From Skeletonema tropicum (lineage: Eukaryota > Bacillariophyta > Thalassiosirophyceae > Thalassiosirales > Thalassiosiraceae): a DNA stretch of 64,000 nucleotides. Made by a program: the position numbers and the translations under genes. This document shows positions 1 to 9,601 of the stretch, one piece after another (the first letter of the stretch is position 1; every line of letters starts with the position of its first letter). Location of the stretch: positions 1 through 64,000 of the forward strand of contig JAWZXG010000030.1 in assembly GCA_037178625.1 (NCBI GenBank). The letters run 5' to 3'. The notes under the pieces are model-generated. The model searched no databases. It was not told the DNA's origin and worked only from the letters and a program-made list of their open reading frames with translations.

Positions 1-338
1 AACCCTAACCCTAACCCTAACCCTAACCCTAACCCTAACCCTAACCCTAACCCTAACCCTAACCCTAACCCTAACCCTAACCCTAACCCTAACCCTAACC
101 CTAACCCTAACCCTAACCCTAACCCTAACCCTAACCCACCCTAACCCTAACCCTAACCCTAACCCTAACCCTAACCCTAACCCTAACCCTAACCCTAACC
201 CTAACCCTAACCCCTAACCCTAACCCTAACCCTAACCCTAACCCTAACCCTAACCCTAACCCTAACCCTAACCCTAACCCTAACCCTAACCCTAACCCTA
301 ACCCTAACCCTAACCCTAACCCTAACCCTAACCCTAAC
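1..338. repeat. Telomere, (CCCTAA)n
   Basis: An almost perfect run of about 56 CCCTAA units starts at base 1. The C-rich strand reads inward, as expected at a left chromosome end (TTAGGG on the 3' overhang strand). Two small irregularities occur, near 136 (one unit altered) and near 211 (an extra C). The run stops at 338 and unique sequence follows. A minus-strand open frame through this tract is a repeat artefact. Confidence 0.98.
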
Positions 339-359
339 TGATATTGGTTCATATATTGA

Positions 360-1712
360 TTATAGAGAGAAGTAAGGTCGCTCGCTTCGCTCGCTCCCCA
401 CTGATTGACTTGCAGCTGCAGCTACAGCCGTCGAAGAAACAGAGGTAGCACATGCACATCGATCTTTGCATCGAGCTTCAAACTGCTTCCGGCGCCACCA
501 AAGAACGATTTTGGTCCCGGAAAGTTCCCTAATCTCATATTCAGTGTGATCATGCACGGATTGACTTGCAGCTGCAGCTACTGCCTTCGAAGGAACAGAG
601 GTAGCACATGCACATCGATCTTTGCATCGAGCTTCAAACTGCTTCCGGCGCCACCAAAGAACGATTTTGGTCCCAGCAAATTCCCTAATCTCACTGTAAG
701 GCAAGGTAAGAACTGTTACCTTCTTATAATTTGTCTGAATCGTATCATACAGAGATTGTAGAGATGGGTCCCTCCTAATGGTACTAATATACCTGTAATG
801 ACTTCCATCATGGTGCAAACAAATTGCACCTTCAGGAGGGGTCACCCATCTTGCACCAAAAACGTGGACTCGAAGCTTGCAGATATCATTGCTCCAATAT
901 GCAATGAAGCAGTGTCTACCTCCATTTGGAGGTGATGAGTAGTGGACAACAGTTCGCCTCCAGAAATGACACAAGACAAGAATGACTGCATTCCCATTCC
1001 AAAAATTGGGTCCCACAGGCCTGTTAAAGTCTGTATTTGCATTCCAAATCCTGTCCAAGAACTCTGCTTTGACGTTCGATGTCCTACGGTCAGTTTCAAT
1101 CCAAGTGCATCTGTCGTGGTCAGAGAAAGCTACGTCTCTAATCTTATGATTGGACGAAACAAATAGACTCTGATTAGCTTCCAAGTGTCGACGTATTCTT
1201 TCCCTCCAAGAGCTCATAAAGTTGTTACTCAAATTCTCAAAGTGTGCTAATCTAGCACTTGCACCATCATCACCAAAACCTTGACCGAACAAATACAAGG
1301 GCTCGACTGCATAATCATAAAGACCAGCCATAAAAGCACGATGAAGACAATGACCATCACCTGCAACATTGATAATCACACCAACATCTTCCAAGGTATC
1401 AACATCATTCAGACCATGCTCAACAGCAAACAGATCTGTTAAATGTTGTCTAACATTAGGCCTCAGCAACGCAACGTCCTCGTCTGATTCATCATCAGAG
1501 TTAAGATTGTAAATCATGACTCTTCCAACACCATGATCAAGACGACCACCATTTATGACCTCATTTCTGAACTCAGTTCTAAACTCTAGAACCTGGAACA
1601 TGACTCTAGATCTTTCAGCACTAACCATGAATCTAACCTGAAAATCTACATCATCACCTCTGACCAAGTTGATGAAAGGATCAGGCGCCTCAGCCTCAGC
1701 CTCTTTGGCCAT
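360..1712 (-). CDS. OTU-like cysteine protease domain protein, subtelomeric
   Basis: A 450-residue ORF reading toward the telomere, whose stop lies only 22 bp from the last telomere repeat. Residues 116-126 contain the OTU nucleophile motif (GDGHCLHRAF; D119, C122). A block with FWNGNAVILVLCHFW follows near 237-251, and H305-Y306 in a DGSHYRYI context fits the catalytic His of OTU proteases. OTU enzymes cleave ubiquitin chains, and they also occur as domains in some transposons, so this may be a mobile-element gene. The N-terminus is acidic. The C-terminal ~90 residues hold two copies of a ~50-residue block (EIRE..GTKIVLWWRRKQF). The ATG at 1712 follows the satellite array closely, so any promoter lies in satellite DNA. 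The domain call rests on motifs; the physiological role is unknown. Confidence 0.72.
   Translation of the reverse strand: MAKEAEAEAPDPFINLVRGDDVDFQVRFMVSAERSRVMFQVLEFRTEFRNEVINGGRLDHGVGRVMIYNLNSDDESDEDVALLRPNVRQHLTDLFAVEHGLNDVDTLEDVGVIINVAGDGHCLHRAFMAGLYDYAVEPLYLFGQGFGDDGASARLAHFENLSNNFMSSWRERIRRHLEANQSLFVSSNHKIRDVAFSDHDRCTWIETDRRTSNVKAEFLDRIWNANTDFNRPVGPNFWNGNAVILVLCHFWRRTVVHYSSPPNGGRHCFIAYWSNDICKLRVHVFGARWVTPPEGAICLHHDGSHYRYISTIRRDPSLQSLYDTIQTNYKKVTVLTLPYSEIREFAGTKIVLWWRRKQFEARCKDRCACATSVPSKAVAAAASQSVHDHTEYEIRELSGTKIVLWWRRKQFEARCKDRCACATSVSSTAVAAAASQSVGSERSERPYFSL
404..700. repeat. Two-copy tandem repeat (~156 bp) in the 3' end of the OTU gene
   Basis: The segment beginning ATTGACTTGCAGCTGCAGC at about 404 recurs at about 560 with few changes and ends near 694. 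It encodes the duplicated C-terminal block of the OTU-like protein. The two copies stay in frame. Confidence 0.85.
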
Positions 1713-1734
1713 TTTATCAAGAAGTATCTAGATG

Positions 1735-3116
1735 ACCAGCAATATCGACTGAGAGCTTCTCTGTGATGTCCCTCTGCGTGTAGAAGCGCAATTGTGCAGC
1801 AAACAAGCCGAACAGCAGCGATGTACTAAGTGATGCGGCAGTCTTTCTCCCTGCTAGATCTGTAACTCTCTAGACGCCTCCTCTAAAATAGGCCTCGATG
1901 AAAAGTGGTATGAGCGATATAGTACACACACCAATAAGTCCAATATTGACTAAGAGCTTCTCTGTGATGTCCCTCTGCGTGTAGAAGCGCAATTGTGCAG
2001 CAAACAAGCCGAACAGCAGCAATGTACTAAGTGATGCGGCAGACTTTCTCCCTGCTAGATCTGTAACTCTAGACGCCTCCTATGAAACAAACCTCAATGA
2101 AAAGTGGTATGAGCGATGTATTACACACACCAATAAGTCCAATATCGACTGAGAGCTTCTCTGTGATGTCCCTCTGCGTGTAGAAGCGCAATTGTGCAGC
2201 AAACAAGCCGAACAGCAGCGATGTACTAAGCGATGCGGCAGTCTTTCTCCCTTCTAGATCTGTAGACCTTCTTTTGAGATCAGATCTAGACGCCTCCTCT
2301 AAAATAGGCCTCAATGAAAAGTGGTATGAGCGATATAGTACACACACCAATAAGTCCAATATTGACTAAGAGCTTCTCTGTGATGTCCCTCTGCGTGTAG
2401 AAGCGCAATTGTGCAGCAAACAAGCCGAACAGCAGCAATGTACTAAGTGATGCGGCAGTCTTTCTCCCTGCTAGATCTGTAAGTCTAGACGCCTCCTATG
2501 AAATAGGCCTCGATGAAAAGTGGTATGAGCGATGTAGTACACACACCAATAAGTCCAATATCGACTGAGAGCTTCTCTGTGATGTCCCTCTGCATGTAGA
2601 AGCGCAATTGTGCAGCAAACAAGCCGAACAGCAGCGATGTACTAAGCGATGCGGCACTCTTTCTCCCTGCTAGATCTGTAACTCTAGACGCCTCCTCTGG
2701 AATTGGCCTCGATGAAAAGTGGTATGAGCGATGTAGTACACACACCAATAAGTCCAATATCGACTGAGAGCTTCTCTGTGATGTCCCTCTGCGTGTAGAA
2801 GCGCAATTGTGCAGCAAACAAGCCGAACAGCAGCGATGTACTAAGTGATGCGGCAGTCTTTCTCCCTGCTAAATCTGTAAGTCTAGACGCCTCCTCTAAA
2901 ATAGGCCTCGATGAAAAGTGGTATGAGCGATATAGTACACACACCAATAAGTCCAATATTGACTAAGAGCTTCTCTGTGATGTCCCTCTGCGTGTAGAAG
3001 CGCAATTGTGCAGCAAACAAGCCGAACAGCAGCGATGTACTAAGCGATGCGGAAGTCTTTCTCCCTGCTAGATCTGTAACTCTAGACGCCTCCTATGAAA
3101 TAGGCCTCGATGAAAA
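1735..3116. repeat. Subtelomeric ~200-bp satellite, left array (7 units)
   Basis: Units start near 1745, 1945, 2147, 2362, 2565, 2760 and 2960, each carrying GAGCTTCTCTGTGATGTCCC and AAGCCGAACAGCAG. Two start variants occur (ATCGACTGAGAG and ATTGACTAAGAG), mostly alternating, which suggests a dimeric higher-order unit. Some units carry an extra block near TAGACCTTCTTTTGAGATC. Short ORFs through the array are artefacts. The array stops abruptly at the gypsy fragment and resumes at 8465. Confidence 0.95.
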
Positions 3117-3133
3117 GTTAGGGTTATTAGGGG
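3117..3133. repeat. Telomere-like tract at satellite/gypsy junction
   Basis: The sequence GTTAGGGTTATTAGGGG lies exactly where the satellite (ending GATGAAAAGT) meets the gypsy fragment. It is two TTAGGG-type units with a TTA between, and in the orientation opposite to the chromosome-end C-strand. Confidence 0.6.
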
Positions 3134-3197
3134 ATCTTCTAATAATGCACGTAAGTTGTACATTTACATTGGCAATCTGAAGTTGGAGGTTGAGAAA

Positions 3198-4199
3198 ATG
3201 GATGCGGTTGCGTGGACCGATAGGATTATTGAGCTTTACAAGCTAGCGGACGTAATGAGTTGCGTCGCAAATTTGCGCCCTAGGCAGCTTGAGCGGATCA
3301 GGCTCTACACTGAGTCGGTAGGAGAGGACTTAATGGATGAGGTGAAGGGCCGAGCAGGGTTTGATGATATTTTTGATGACGCCAACAACGGCGCCAATCC
3401 CAAGTCAATGCAGGAAATTGGTTTACAAGTAGCCACTGTCCAGCGCAAGCAGAATAAGGCCAAGGGTCTAGTCCTTTCCCAAGATCTTACACGCTTCGAG
3501 AAGAAGGATGGAAGTAGTGGCGGTAGAGGTTCCGGTGGTGGAGCCCCTAAGAATGGCAGCCGCTACAACAACCGTGGAAATGGCGGCGGTGGCAAGAGGA
3601 GCTGGCAATCAGGTGACAACGATCAGGGGAGCAAGAGGAGACGATACAACAACAATAGCAACAATTACAATCGGAACAACCAGCAACAGGGTGGAAACCA
3701 GTATGGTGGAAACAGGTTCAATCATGACGAGAAGCTCTGTGAACTTCCGGGTCACAACCGTAGTCACAAGTGGAAGGACTGCCGCTGCAACTACAGAAAT
3801 AAGGATTACAACCATCAGCACGCATTGAGGATGGCAGAAAAGGAAGATGCTCCTGGTTGGTTCAAGGGGCAGGTACGACATTCACAGATGAGAAGGAACG
3901 GAGGTAATGGCAACGATCAGCAAAACCAGTCGCATTATCAAGACAACAGTAACTACCACAATTGGCAGCAACCACCAGTCGGTCCTCCTCCTCCAGGGGC
4001 TCCTCCTCCTTCGTTCAACTATCATTATCAACAGCCTTCGCAACAGCAGATGCCTCCACCATCGCAATCCTATATGCAAGTGCCTCCTCCTCCGCCGCAG
4101 CAGGCAGCCCGAGGTCCAGGAAGAAGCGGTCCTTCTTCTAATGGCCAGCATAGCGGTGGTAAATGGGTATTTCTGTCCCTTCAGCCTAATCAGATGTGA
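3198..4199 (+). CDS. Gypsy gag-like nucleocapsid protein
   Basis: The first ATG of the open frame is at 3198; the frame is also open upstream to the junction at 3117, so the true N-terminus may be missing. A helical capsid-like start (MDAVAWTDRIIELYKL) is followed by a Gly/Arg/Asn-rich low-complexity stretch. Then comes a zinc-knuckle-like motif near 3736-3790 (CELPGHNRSHKWKDC), a form common in algal gypsy gags. The C-terminal part is Gln/Pro-rich. The frame ends at TGA 4197-4199, and pol continues in the same frame, so gag and pol are separated only by this one stop codon. Confidence 0.75.
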   Translation: MDAVAWTDRIIELYKLADVMSCVANLRPRQLERIRLYTESVGEDLMDEVKGRAGFDDIFDDANNGANPKSMQEIGLQVATVQRKQNKAKGLVLSQDLTRFEKKDGSSGGRGSGGGAPKNGSRYNNRGNGGGGKRSWQSGDNDQGSKRRRYNNNSNNYNRNNQQQGGNQYGGNRFNHDEKLCELPGHNRSHKWKDCRCNYRNKDYNHQHALRMAEKEDAPGWFKGQVRHSQMRRNGGNGNDQQNQSHYQDNSNYHNWQQPPVGPPPPGAPPPSFNYHYQQPSQQQMPPPSQSYMQVPPPPPQQAARGPGRSGPSSNGQHSGGKWVFLSLQPNQM

Positions 4200-7115
4200 A
4201 ACGACGACCCGCAAGGGGACTTGGATTCTTTTTATTTTGGGTATCATTGTGAGCAAGTATTGTCTAACTACTCGGCCCAGCAAGGAGACGTCCAAGCTGA
4301 AGCCATTGAGTATTCCGCTGTAGCACCAGCCAGTTTGAGGGTCCCAGCGTCGGATCCTCGTTTTCAGCCCAAGAGTGGCAGTCGCGGAGAGTCCAGCGTC
4401 GACTCCTTTGTCCCAGCGTCGGATCCGCTTGGTTTGGAATCAGACCTCTTTTCTACTCCAGCGTCGAGTTATGTCCTTGAGCTCGAAGAGCAAGATTATT
4501 ATGGATTTGGTCCTGGTGATTGTTTCACTTTTACTAATGAGGACCTTCAGGAGATCTATTCATCTCATTGTCAGAGCGAGCTAGAGTCTTATGTCATGCA
4601 TTTAGGGACTGCTACATTGCAGTCGCAAGTGGAGTATGTGCGTCGATCAAACCCAGAGTATTCAGCATTTACACATCATGATCTTCAAGATCTCTTCATG
4701 GAAAACTATGTCCATGATTACTGCATGGAAACTTTTGCAACGACTTGGCAGGATGAATTTGTCAATGATGTCTCAGTTACTGGTCAAGAATATCTCTTTA
4801 AGGTTGAGGAGGATGATAAAGTTCTCAATTCGATCAACATCATTCAGGGTCCAGATGTAGTATTTGTTACTGGACAAGACGGAAAATCTGTTCCACTTGC
4901 AATGGTCATCATCCAAGTTCGATCTATTCAAGGCAAGGGTACGGCTAGATATTTCAGAGCCTTGCTAGATACAGGTTCCAATGTCAGTCTTGCACACTCA
5001 AGGGTACTTCCGCAAGGTACTCAGATGGATCTCTTGACGGAGAAGAAACTGGTTAGCACGGCAGCAGGCCTCATGTCCCCTAGTGGTCTATTGACGATAG
5101 ATGGCCTTCGCCTTCCCGAGTTCAACAGGAATGCAGTTATTCAGTCACATAAATTCCAAGTATTCTCTGCCGACTGTCGTTTCGATCTTATTCTTGGAAT
5201 GGATTTCATGAAGAAAGTGGGTGTAGATATCCTATTGAGTTCCTTGGAGGTGGAAGCATTTGGAGTACGGTTACCAATGTCTTCATACGGCTCAGCCCCC
5301 AGGACTTCCAGTCTTATCGACAGTCTTCAAGTTGAAGATGATATCGACTTCATTGGTGACGACGTATTTACCACTCAGATTGCAGATGCCAAGTACGAGG
5401 AGGTGAATCTTGATAACTTCGTGAAAGAATATTGCACGCATCTCAATTCGTCGCAGCAGGAACAACTGCGTCTGCTCCTCGTCAAGCACAAGAAACTTTT
5501 TGATGGATCATTGGGAAGATTCGACGACGAAGAAATGGATATTGAACTACAACCAAACGCTCGTCCAGTTTGGAAGCGCCCGTATCCGGTACCTCATAAT
5601 CACTTGGAAGTTTTTCGTAAGGAATTGAATCATTTGGTTGAAATAGGAGTGCTTGCACCAGCTCATGGTGCTACAGAGTGGAGTCTGCCGACCTTCATAA
5701 TTCCGAAAAAGCCGGAGGCTGGCACTGGGATACAACGTGTCCGATGGGTGAGCGATCTGAGAGAATTGAATAAAGTCATTGTCAGGAAGAACTATCCACT
5801 CCCGGTCATCACGGATGTTTTGAGTAAGCATCATGGGTATCAGTTTGCCACGTGTCTTGACTTGAGTATGCAATTCTATTGCTTCAAATTGTCGAAGAAA
5901 GCGCAGGATATTGCAGTCATCAACACTCCCTTTGGATTGTACAAGTACCTTCGCGCACCGATGGGTCTCGCCAACACACCATCATTCGCCCAAGCTAAGA
6001 TGGAACAGACCTTGGCGGATGTGCCTGATGTAGATTGTTACATTGATGACGTTGGCATCTTCTCCAAAACGTGGGAAGAACACTTGGATACTTTAGGTCA
6101 AGTTTTGGAACGATTGGAAAACAAGGGCTTCACTTGCAATCCTCTCAAGTGTTTGTTTGGAGTCAAGGAAATGGAATGGCTCGGTTATATTGTCACGCCT
6201 GAAGGGTTAAAACCAAATCCCAAGAAGGTTGAGGCAATCTTGAATATGCAACGCCCTCGCAATGCTGGAGAGCTACGAAGCTTTCTAGGTCTTGTCAACT
6301 TCTACCGTGATCTCTTTCCACGACGCTCGCATTTACTGAACACCTTCTACGACCTGTCTAATTCCACTGACAAGCGAAATGTGGTCATTCCATGGACCGC
6401 TGATCACGACCGTGCCTTTCAAGAGTTGAAGGCAGTTGTTGCTAAGGATGCGCTCATGGCTTTTCCAAATCATCGTCAACCGTTCCACGTGTACACTGAT
6501 GCTAGCGACAAACAGCTTGGAGCGTGTATAATGCAGAATGGTAAGCCAGTTGCGTATTATAGCAAGAAACTCTCGCCGGCGCAGATGAACTACTCAACGA
6601 TGGAAAAAGAACTTTTGGCATTAGTCATGTGCTTGAAGGAGTATCGCACGATGTTGCTTGGGGCAGAGCTTCACTGTTACACTGATCACAAGAATCTATC
6701 ATTTGCAAACCTGAACAGTCAGCGTGTGATGCGTTGGCGTGCATTTGTCGAAGAATATACTCCGAAGATTTACTACCTTGCTGAAAAATTGAATGTTGTT
6801 GCAGATGCTTATTCCCGGCTACCTCGCTTTGATGGGCTCGGTGCCGTGGAGGGAACAGGTGGCGCAGCTATTGCACCCCCAGAGGAATTGGATTATGTGA
6901 ATGCAGTTGATACTTTGCTACAGGACGATCTATTTTGTGAATTGGATGATCCTGGTCTTCTTGATGCTCTATCATTTTACACGCTTCCTGAGGAAGACCT
7001 TGCCTACATGAACTGTCCAACTACGGATCGAAATCCACTCAGATACCAGTGGCTCCTAGATTCTCAAAACCAAGATCAAGAGTTACGTCAGAAATTGATG
7101 ATCCTCAGAATCTGA
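4200..7115 (+). CDS. Gypsy pol: protease, reverse transcriptase, RNase H
   Basis: Same frame as gag, directly after its TGA; no ATG is well placed at the start, so a gag-pol fusion by stop readthrough or an ancestral sense codon is likely. Visible motifs are an aspartic protease site RALLDTGSN (about 4960-4987) and reverse transcriptase with PLPVITDVLSK, TCLDLSMQFY and YIDDVGIF (about 6036-6060, YIDD in place of the common YxDD). RNase H follows with HVYTDASDKQLGACI (about 6486-6530) and FVEEYTPKIYYLAEKLNVVADAYSR split over 6748-6819. The frame runs out at 7115 because of a frameshift between about 7080 and 7112; integrase continues in another frame. Confidence 0.88.
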   Translation, partial: NDDPQGDLDSFYFGYHCEQVLSNYSAQQGDVQAEAIEYSAVAPASLRVPASDPRFQPKSGSRGESSVDSFVPASDPLGLESDLFSTPASSYVLELEEQDYYGFGPGDCFTFTNEDLQEIYSSHCQSELESYVMHLGTATLQSQVEYVRRSNPEYSAFTHHDLQDLFMENYVHDYCMETFATTWQDEFVNDVSVTGQEYLFKVEEDDKVLNSINIIQGPDVVFVTGQDGKSVPLAMVIIQVRSIQGKGTARYFRALLDTGSNVSLAHSRVLPQGTQMDLLTEKKLVSTAAGLMSPSGLLTIDGLRLPEFNRNAVIQSHKFQVFSADCRFDLILGMDFMKKVGVDILLSSLEVEAFGVRLPMSSYGSAPRTSSLIDSLQVEDDIDFIGDDVFTTQIADAKYEEVNLDNFVKEYCTHLNSSQQEQLRLLLVKHKKLFDGSLGRFDDEEMDIELQPNARPVWKRPYPVPHNHLEVFRKELNHLVEIGVLAPAHGATEWSLPTFIIPKKPEAGTGIQRVRWVSDLRELNKVIVRKNYPLPVITDVLSKHHGYQFATCLDLSMQFYCFKLSKKAQDIAVINTPFGLYKYLRAPMGLANTPSFAQAKMEQTLADVPDVDCYIDDVGIFSKTWEEHLDTLGQVLERLENKGFTCNPLKCLFGVKEMEWLGYIVTPEGLKPNPKKVEAILNMQRPRNAGELRSFLGLVNFYRDLFPRRSHLLNTFYDLSNSTDKRNVVIPWTADHDRAFQELKAVVAKDALMAFPNHRQPFHVYTDASDKQLGACIMQNGKPVAYYSKKLSPAQMNYSTMEKELLALVMCLKEYRTMLLGAELHCYTDHKNLSFANLNSQRVMRWRAFVEEYTPKIYYLAEKLNVVADAYSRLPRFDGLGAVEGTGGAAIAPPEELDYVNAVDTLLQDDLFCELDDPGLLDALSFYTLPEEDLAYMNCPTTDRNPLRYQWLLDSQNQDQELRQKLMILRI

Positions 7116-8272
7116 ACTATGAGTTGAAGACCTTCAAAGATATTGACTTATGCTCTTATTGCAGGGATCCTAACGACCCCGATGAGTATTGGAAAATTGT
7201 CCTCACCGACGAAACGCTTGATCCTACCATTGAATTCTACCACAAGTTGCTCAATCATCCAGGGCACAAGGCGCTTGAGAAGGCTTTGAATCTGTATTAC
7301 CATCCAAGTCTCGGTGCTCGAGTACGAGCTTTCGTTTGCCATGATTGTCAGTTTACCAAGGCTGGCACACGCGGTATTGGACATCTCCCACCAAGAGATG
7401 TCTCTCTAGACATTTGGCAGCAAGTTGATGTCGATCTAATTGGCCCGTGGACCTTTGATCTTCGAGGAGGAAAATCAGTCGAGCTCTTTGCATTAACGTG
7501 CATTGATCGTGCTTCAGGATATCCAACAGCAAAAATCATCTCTCGGAAGACTAGCGAAGAAGTAGCGCAAGCATTCGAAGCATGTTGGCTTTCTCTTTTT
7601 CCAAAACCTGAGGTGTGTGGATCAGATAATGGAGGTGAATTTATTGGCCCAGAATTCCAAGAACTTCTCTATGATTGGGCTATTACTCATGCATGCACTA
7701 CTGCCCGCAATCCTGCCGGCAATGGTATTGTCGAGAGAATGCATCTCACTATTGGAAACTCCCTACGTGTCCTCTTGAAGGACAATATCTGTCAGACTAT
7801 TAGCGAATCTCACAGGCTTCTTGAACGTGCCCTCGGTTCCGCATTACACGCAGTTCGTTGCAATGTCTCAGAATCAACAGGGTATTCTCCAGGTGCATTG
7901 GTCTTTCAACGTGATATGCTTCACAACGTCAAGTTGGAAGTTGATATGGATTCGATCAATGAACGTCGTCAACTTCGTGTCGACAAGGATGCTATCAGAG
8001 CAAATGCGAAACGCTTTTCCTATGATTACAAAGTTGGAGATAGAGTTCTGAAGAAGATTTACATTTTTCGCAAGCTTGATGAACGATGGATTGGTCCTTA
8101 TCCCATTACACAAGTTCATGTCAACGGAAACATTTCTATTCAGATCAGACCTGGCGTTATTGAACGCATCAACATTCGACGGATCAAACCTTACAAAACT
8201 CCTACAGATACATCCCTTTTCACGCTCGATCCATGGGGCAGCAATGACGAGGTACAGAGAGTACTGGCATAG
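7085..8272 (+). CDS. Gypsy integrase (frameshifted from pol)
   Basis: Integrase continues pol in a different frame from about 7085-7112. An HHCC zinc-binding segment (HKLLNHPGHKALEKAL...CHDCQ) spans about 7240-7350. The DDE core is present: VDLIGPW (about 7425), GSDNGGEF (about 7618) and NGIVERMH (about 7720). A C-terminal chromatin/DNA-binding region (YDYKVGDRVLKK...RWIGPYPI) resembles gypsy integrase tails. The stop is TAG at 8270-8272. No chromodomain is recognisable. The single indel relative to pol makes this copy non-functional as it stands unless the indel is a sequencing error. Confidence 0.87.
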   Translation, partial: TSEIDDPQNLNYELKTFKDIDLCSYCRDPNDPDEYWKIVLTDETLDPTIEFYHKLLNHPGHKALEKALNLYYHPSLGARVRAFVCHDCQFTKAGTRGIGHLPPRDVSLDIWQQVDVDLIGPWTFDLRGGKSVELFALTCIDRASGYPTAKIISRKTSEEVAQAFEACWLSLFPKPEVCGSDNGGEFIGPEFQELLYDWAITHACTTARNPAGNGIVERMHLTIGNSLRVLLKDNICQTISESHRLLERALGSALHAVRCNVSESTGYSPGALVFQRDMLHNVKLEVDMDSINERRQLRVDKDAIRANAKRFSYDYKVGDRVLKKIYIFRKLDERWIGPYPITQVHVNGNISIQIRPGVIERINIRRIKPYKTPTDTSLFTLDPWGSNDEVQRVLA

Positions 8273-8464
8273 TACAGTATTTATGTATCGAGCTTTTCTA
8301 TCTACTTGCACGTGCGTATCTTCTACCACGTCGCCTTCTTCCTCACAGTTGTAACTTCAATCAACTCATCAACTTCGGTACCATGACACCGGTGCCTCCG
8401 TAGAATAATTATAATCTCTTAGTTAGAACACTTCAATCTTACTGTATACAGCCAAGTAGGTCAG

Positions 8465-9258
8465 TATGAGCGATATAGTACACACACCAATAAGTCCAAT
8501 ATCGACTGAGAGCTTCTCTGTGATGTCCCTCTGCGTGTAGAAGCACAATTGTGCAGCAAACAAGCCGAACAGCAGCGATGTACTAAGTGATGCGGCAGTC
8601 TTTCTCCCTGCTAGATCTGTAACTCTCTAGACGCCTCCTATGAAATAGGCCTCGATGAAAAGTGGTATGAGCGATGTAGTACACACACCAATAAGTCCAA
8701 TATTGACTAAGAGCTTCTCTGTGATGTCCCTCTGCGTGTAGAAGCGCAATTGTGCAGCAAACAAGCCGAACAGCAGCGATGTACTAAGTGATGCGGCAGT
8801 CTTTCTCCCTGCTAAATCTGTAACTCTCTAGACGCCTCCTCTAAAATAGGCCTCGATGAAATGTGGTATGAGCGATATAGTACACACACCAATAAGTCCA
8901 ATATTGACTAAGAGCTTCTCTGTGATGTCCCTCTGCATGTAGAAGCGCAATTGTGCAGCAAACAAGCCGAACAGCAGCGATGTACTAAGCGATGCGGCAG
9001 TCTTTCTCCCTGCTAGATCTGTAGACCTTCTTTTGAGATCAGATCTAGACGCCTCCTATGAAATAGGCCTCGATGAAAAGTGGTATGAGCGATGTAGTAC
9101 ACACACCAATAAGTCCAATATCGACTGAGAGCTTCTCTGTGATGTCCCTCTGCGTGTAGAAGCGCAATTGTGCAGCAAACAAGCCGAACAGCAGCGATGT
9201 ACTAAGTGATGCGGCAGTCTTTCTCCCTGCTAGATCTGTAGACCTTCTTTTGAGATCA
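8465..9258. repeat. Subtelomeric ~200-bp satellite, right array (4 units)
   Basis: Continuation of the same satellite as the left array, with unit cores near 8505, 8705, 8910 and 9125. Units carry the same alternating start variants and, in two cases, the TAGACCTTCTTTTGAGATC extension. It ends at about 9258, where AT-rich DNA begins. Confidence 0.95.
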
Positions 9259-9600
9259 AATTTGATGGATAGTGTTGTAAATGTGAAAATGTGCTAGATA
9301 GAAATATCTTTTGCTTTGTTGTTGTGAAGATCTTATACTATTTCTTATTCATTGGCTGTGATTAAGTCTTTCGGCAAGTCAATAAAAGATGCTGGGAAGG
9401 TTACAAGTGGAAGATTATAAGTTGCCTTGAATAAAAGGTGCTCAAAAAACTTAATAACTAGTGTAATAATTGACTAAATTAAAGTTATCCCTAAATTTAT
9501 AAAAGATGCGGAATGAGGAATGAAAGATGCTGCAGCTCTATAAAAAGTGCTGAGAATAAAAAAGTTTCACAATAAAAAATGCTATCTAGTAAACGGTCTT
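9259..9600. other. AT-rich stretch with spaced ATAAAAGATGC-like motif
   Basis: No gene is visible. A short motif recurs at irregular spacing: AATAAAAGATGC (about 9380), AATAAAAGGTGC (about 9430), TATAAAAGATGC (about 9498), GAAAGATGC (about 9523), TATAAAAAGTGC (about 9540) and AATAAAAAATGC (about 9570). Its meaning is unknown. Confidence 0.5.
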
Positions 9601-9601
9601 T

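Larger units (their letters stand above)
3117..8464 (+). mobile_element. Ty3/gypsy retrotransposon fragment without LTRs, inserted in the satellite
   Basis: Contains gag-like, protease, reverse transcriptase, RNase H and integrase coding sequence in gypsy order. I find no direct LTR pair between the two satellite edges, and the gag start appears truncated. The satellite reads ...AAAAGT at the left edge and GTATGAGCG at the right edge, where an intact unit has AAAAGTGGTATGAGCG. There is therefore no target-site duplication and at most a 1-2-base loss. This looks like a retroelement piece captured during break repair, or a deleted insertion, rather than a clean integrase product. Confidence 0.85.

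Noticed and set aside
131..352. Gly-Leu / Val-Arg repeat ORF
   Set aside because: Artefact of telomere repeats.
2069..2956. Several ~100-residue minus-strand ORFs with shared sequence (MDLLVCVLYRSYHFS)
   Set aside because: They are the satellite unit read through; starts, stops and lengths change from unit to unit and no domain is seen.
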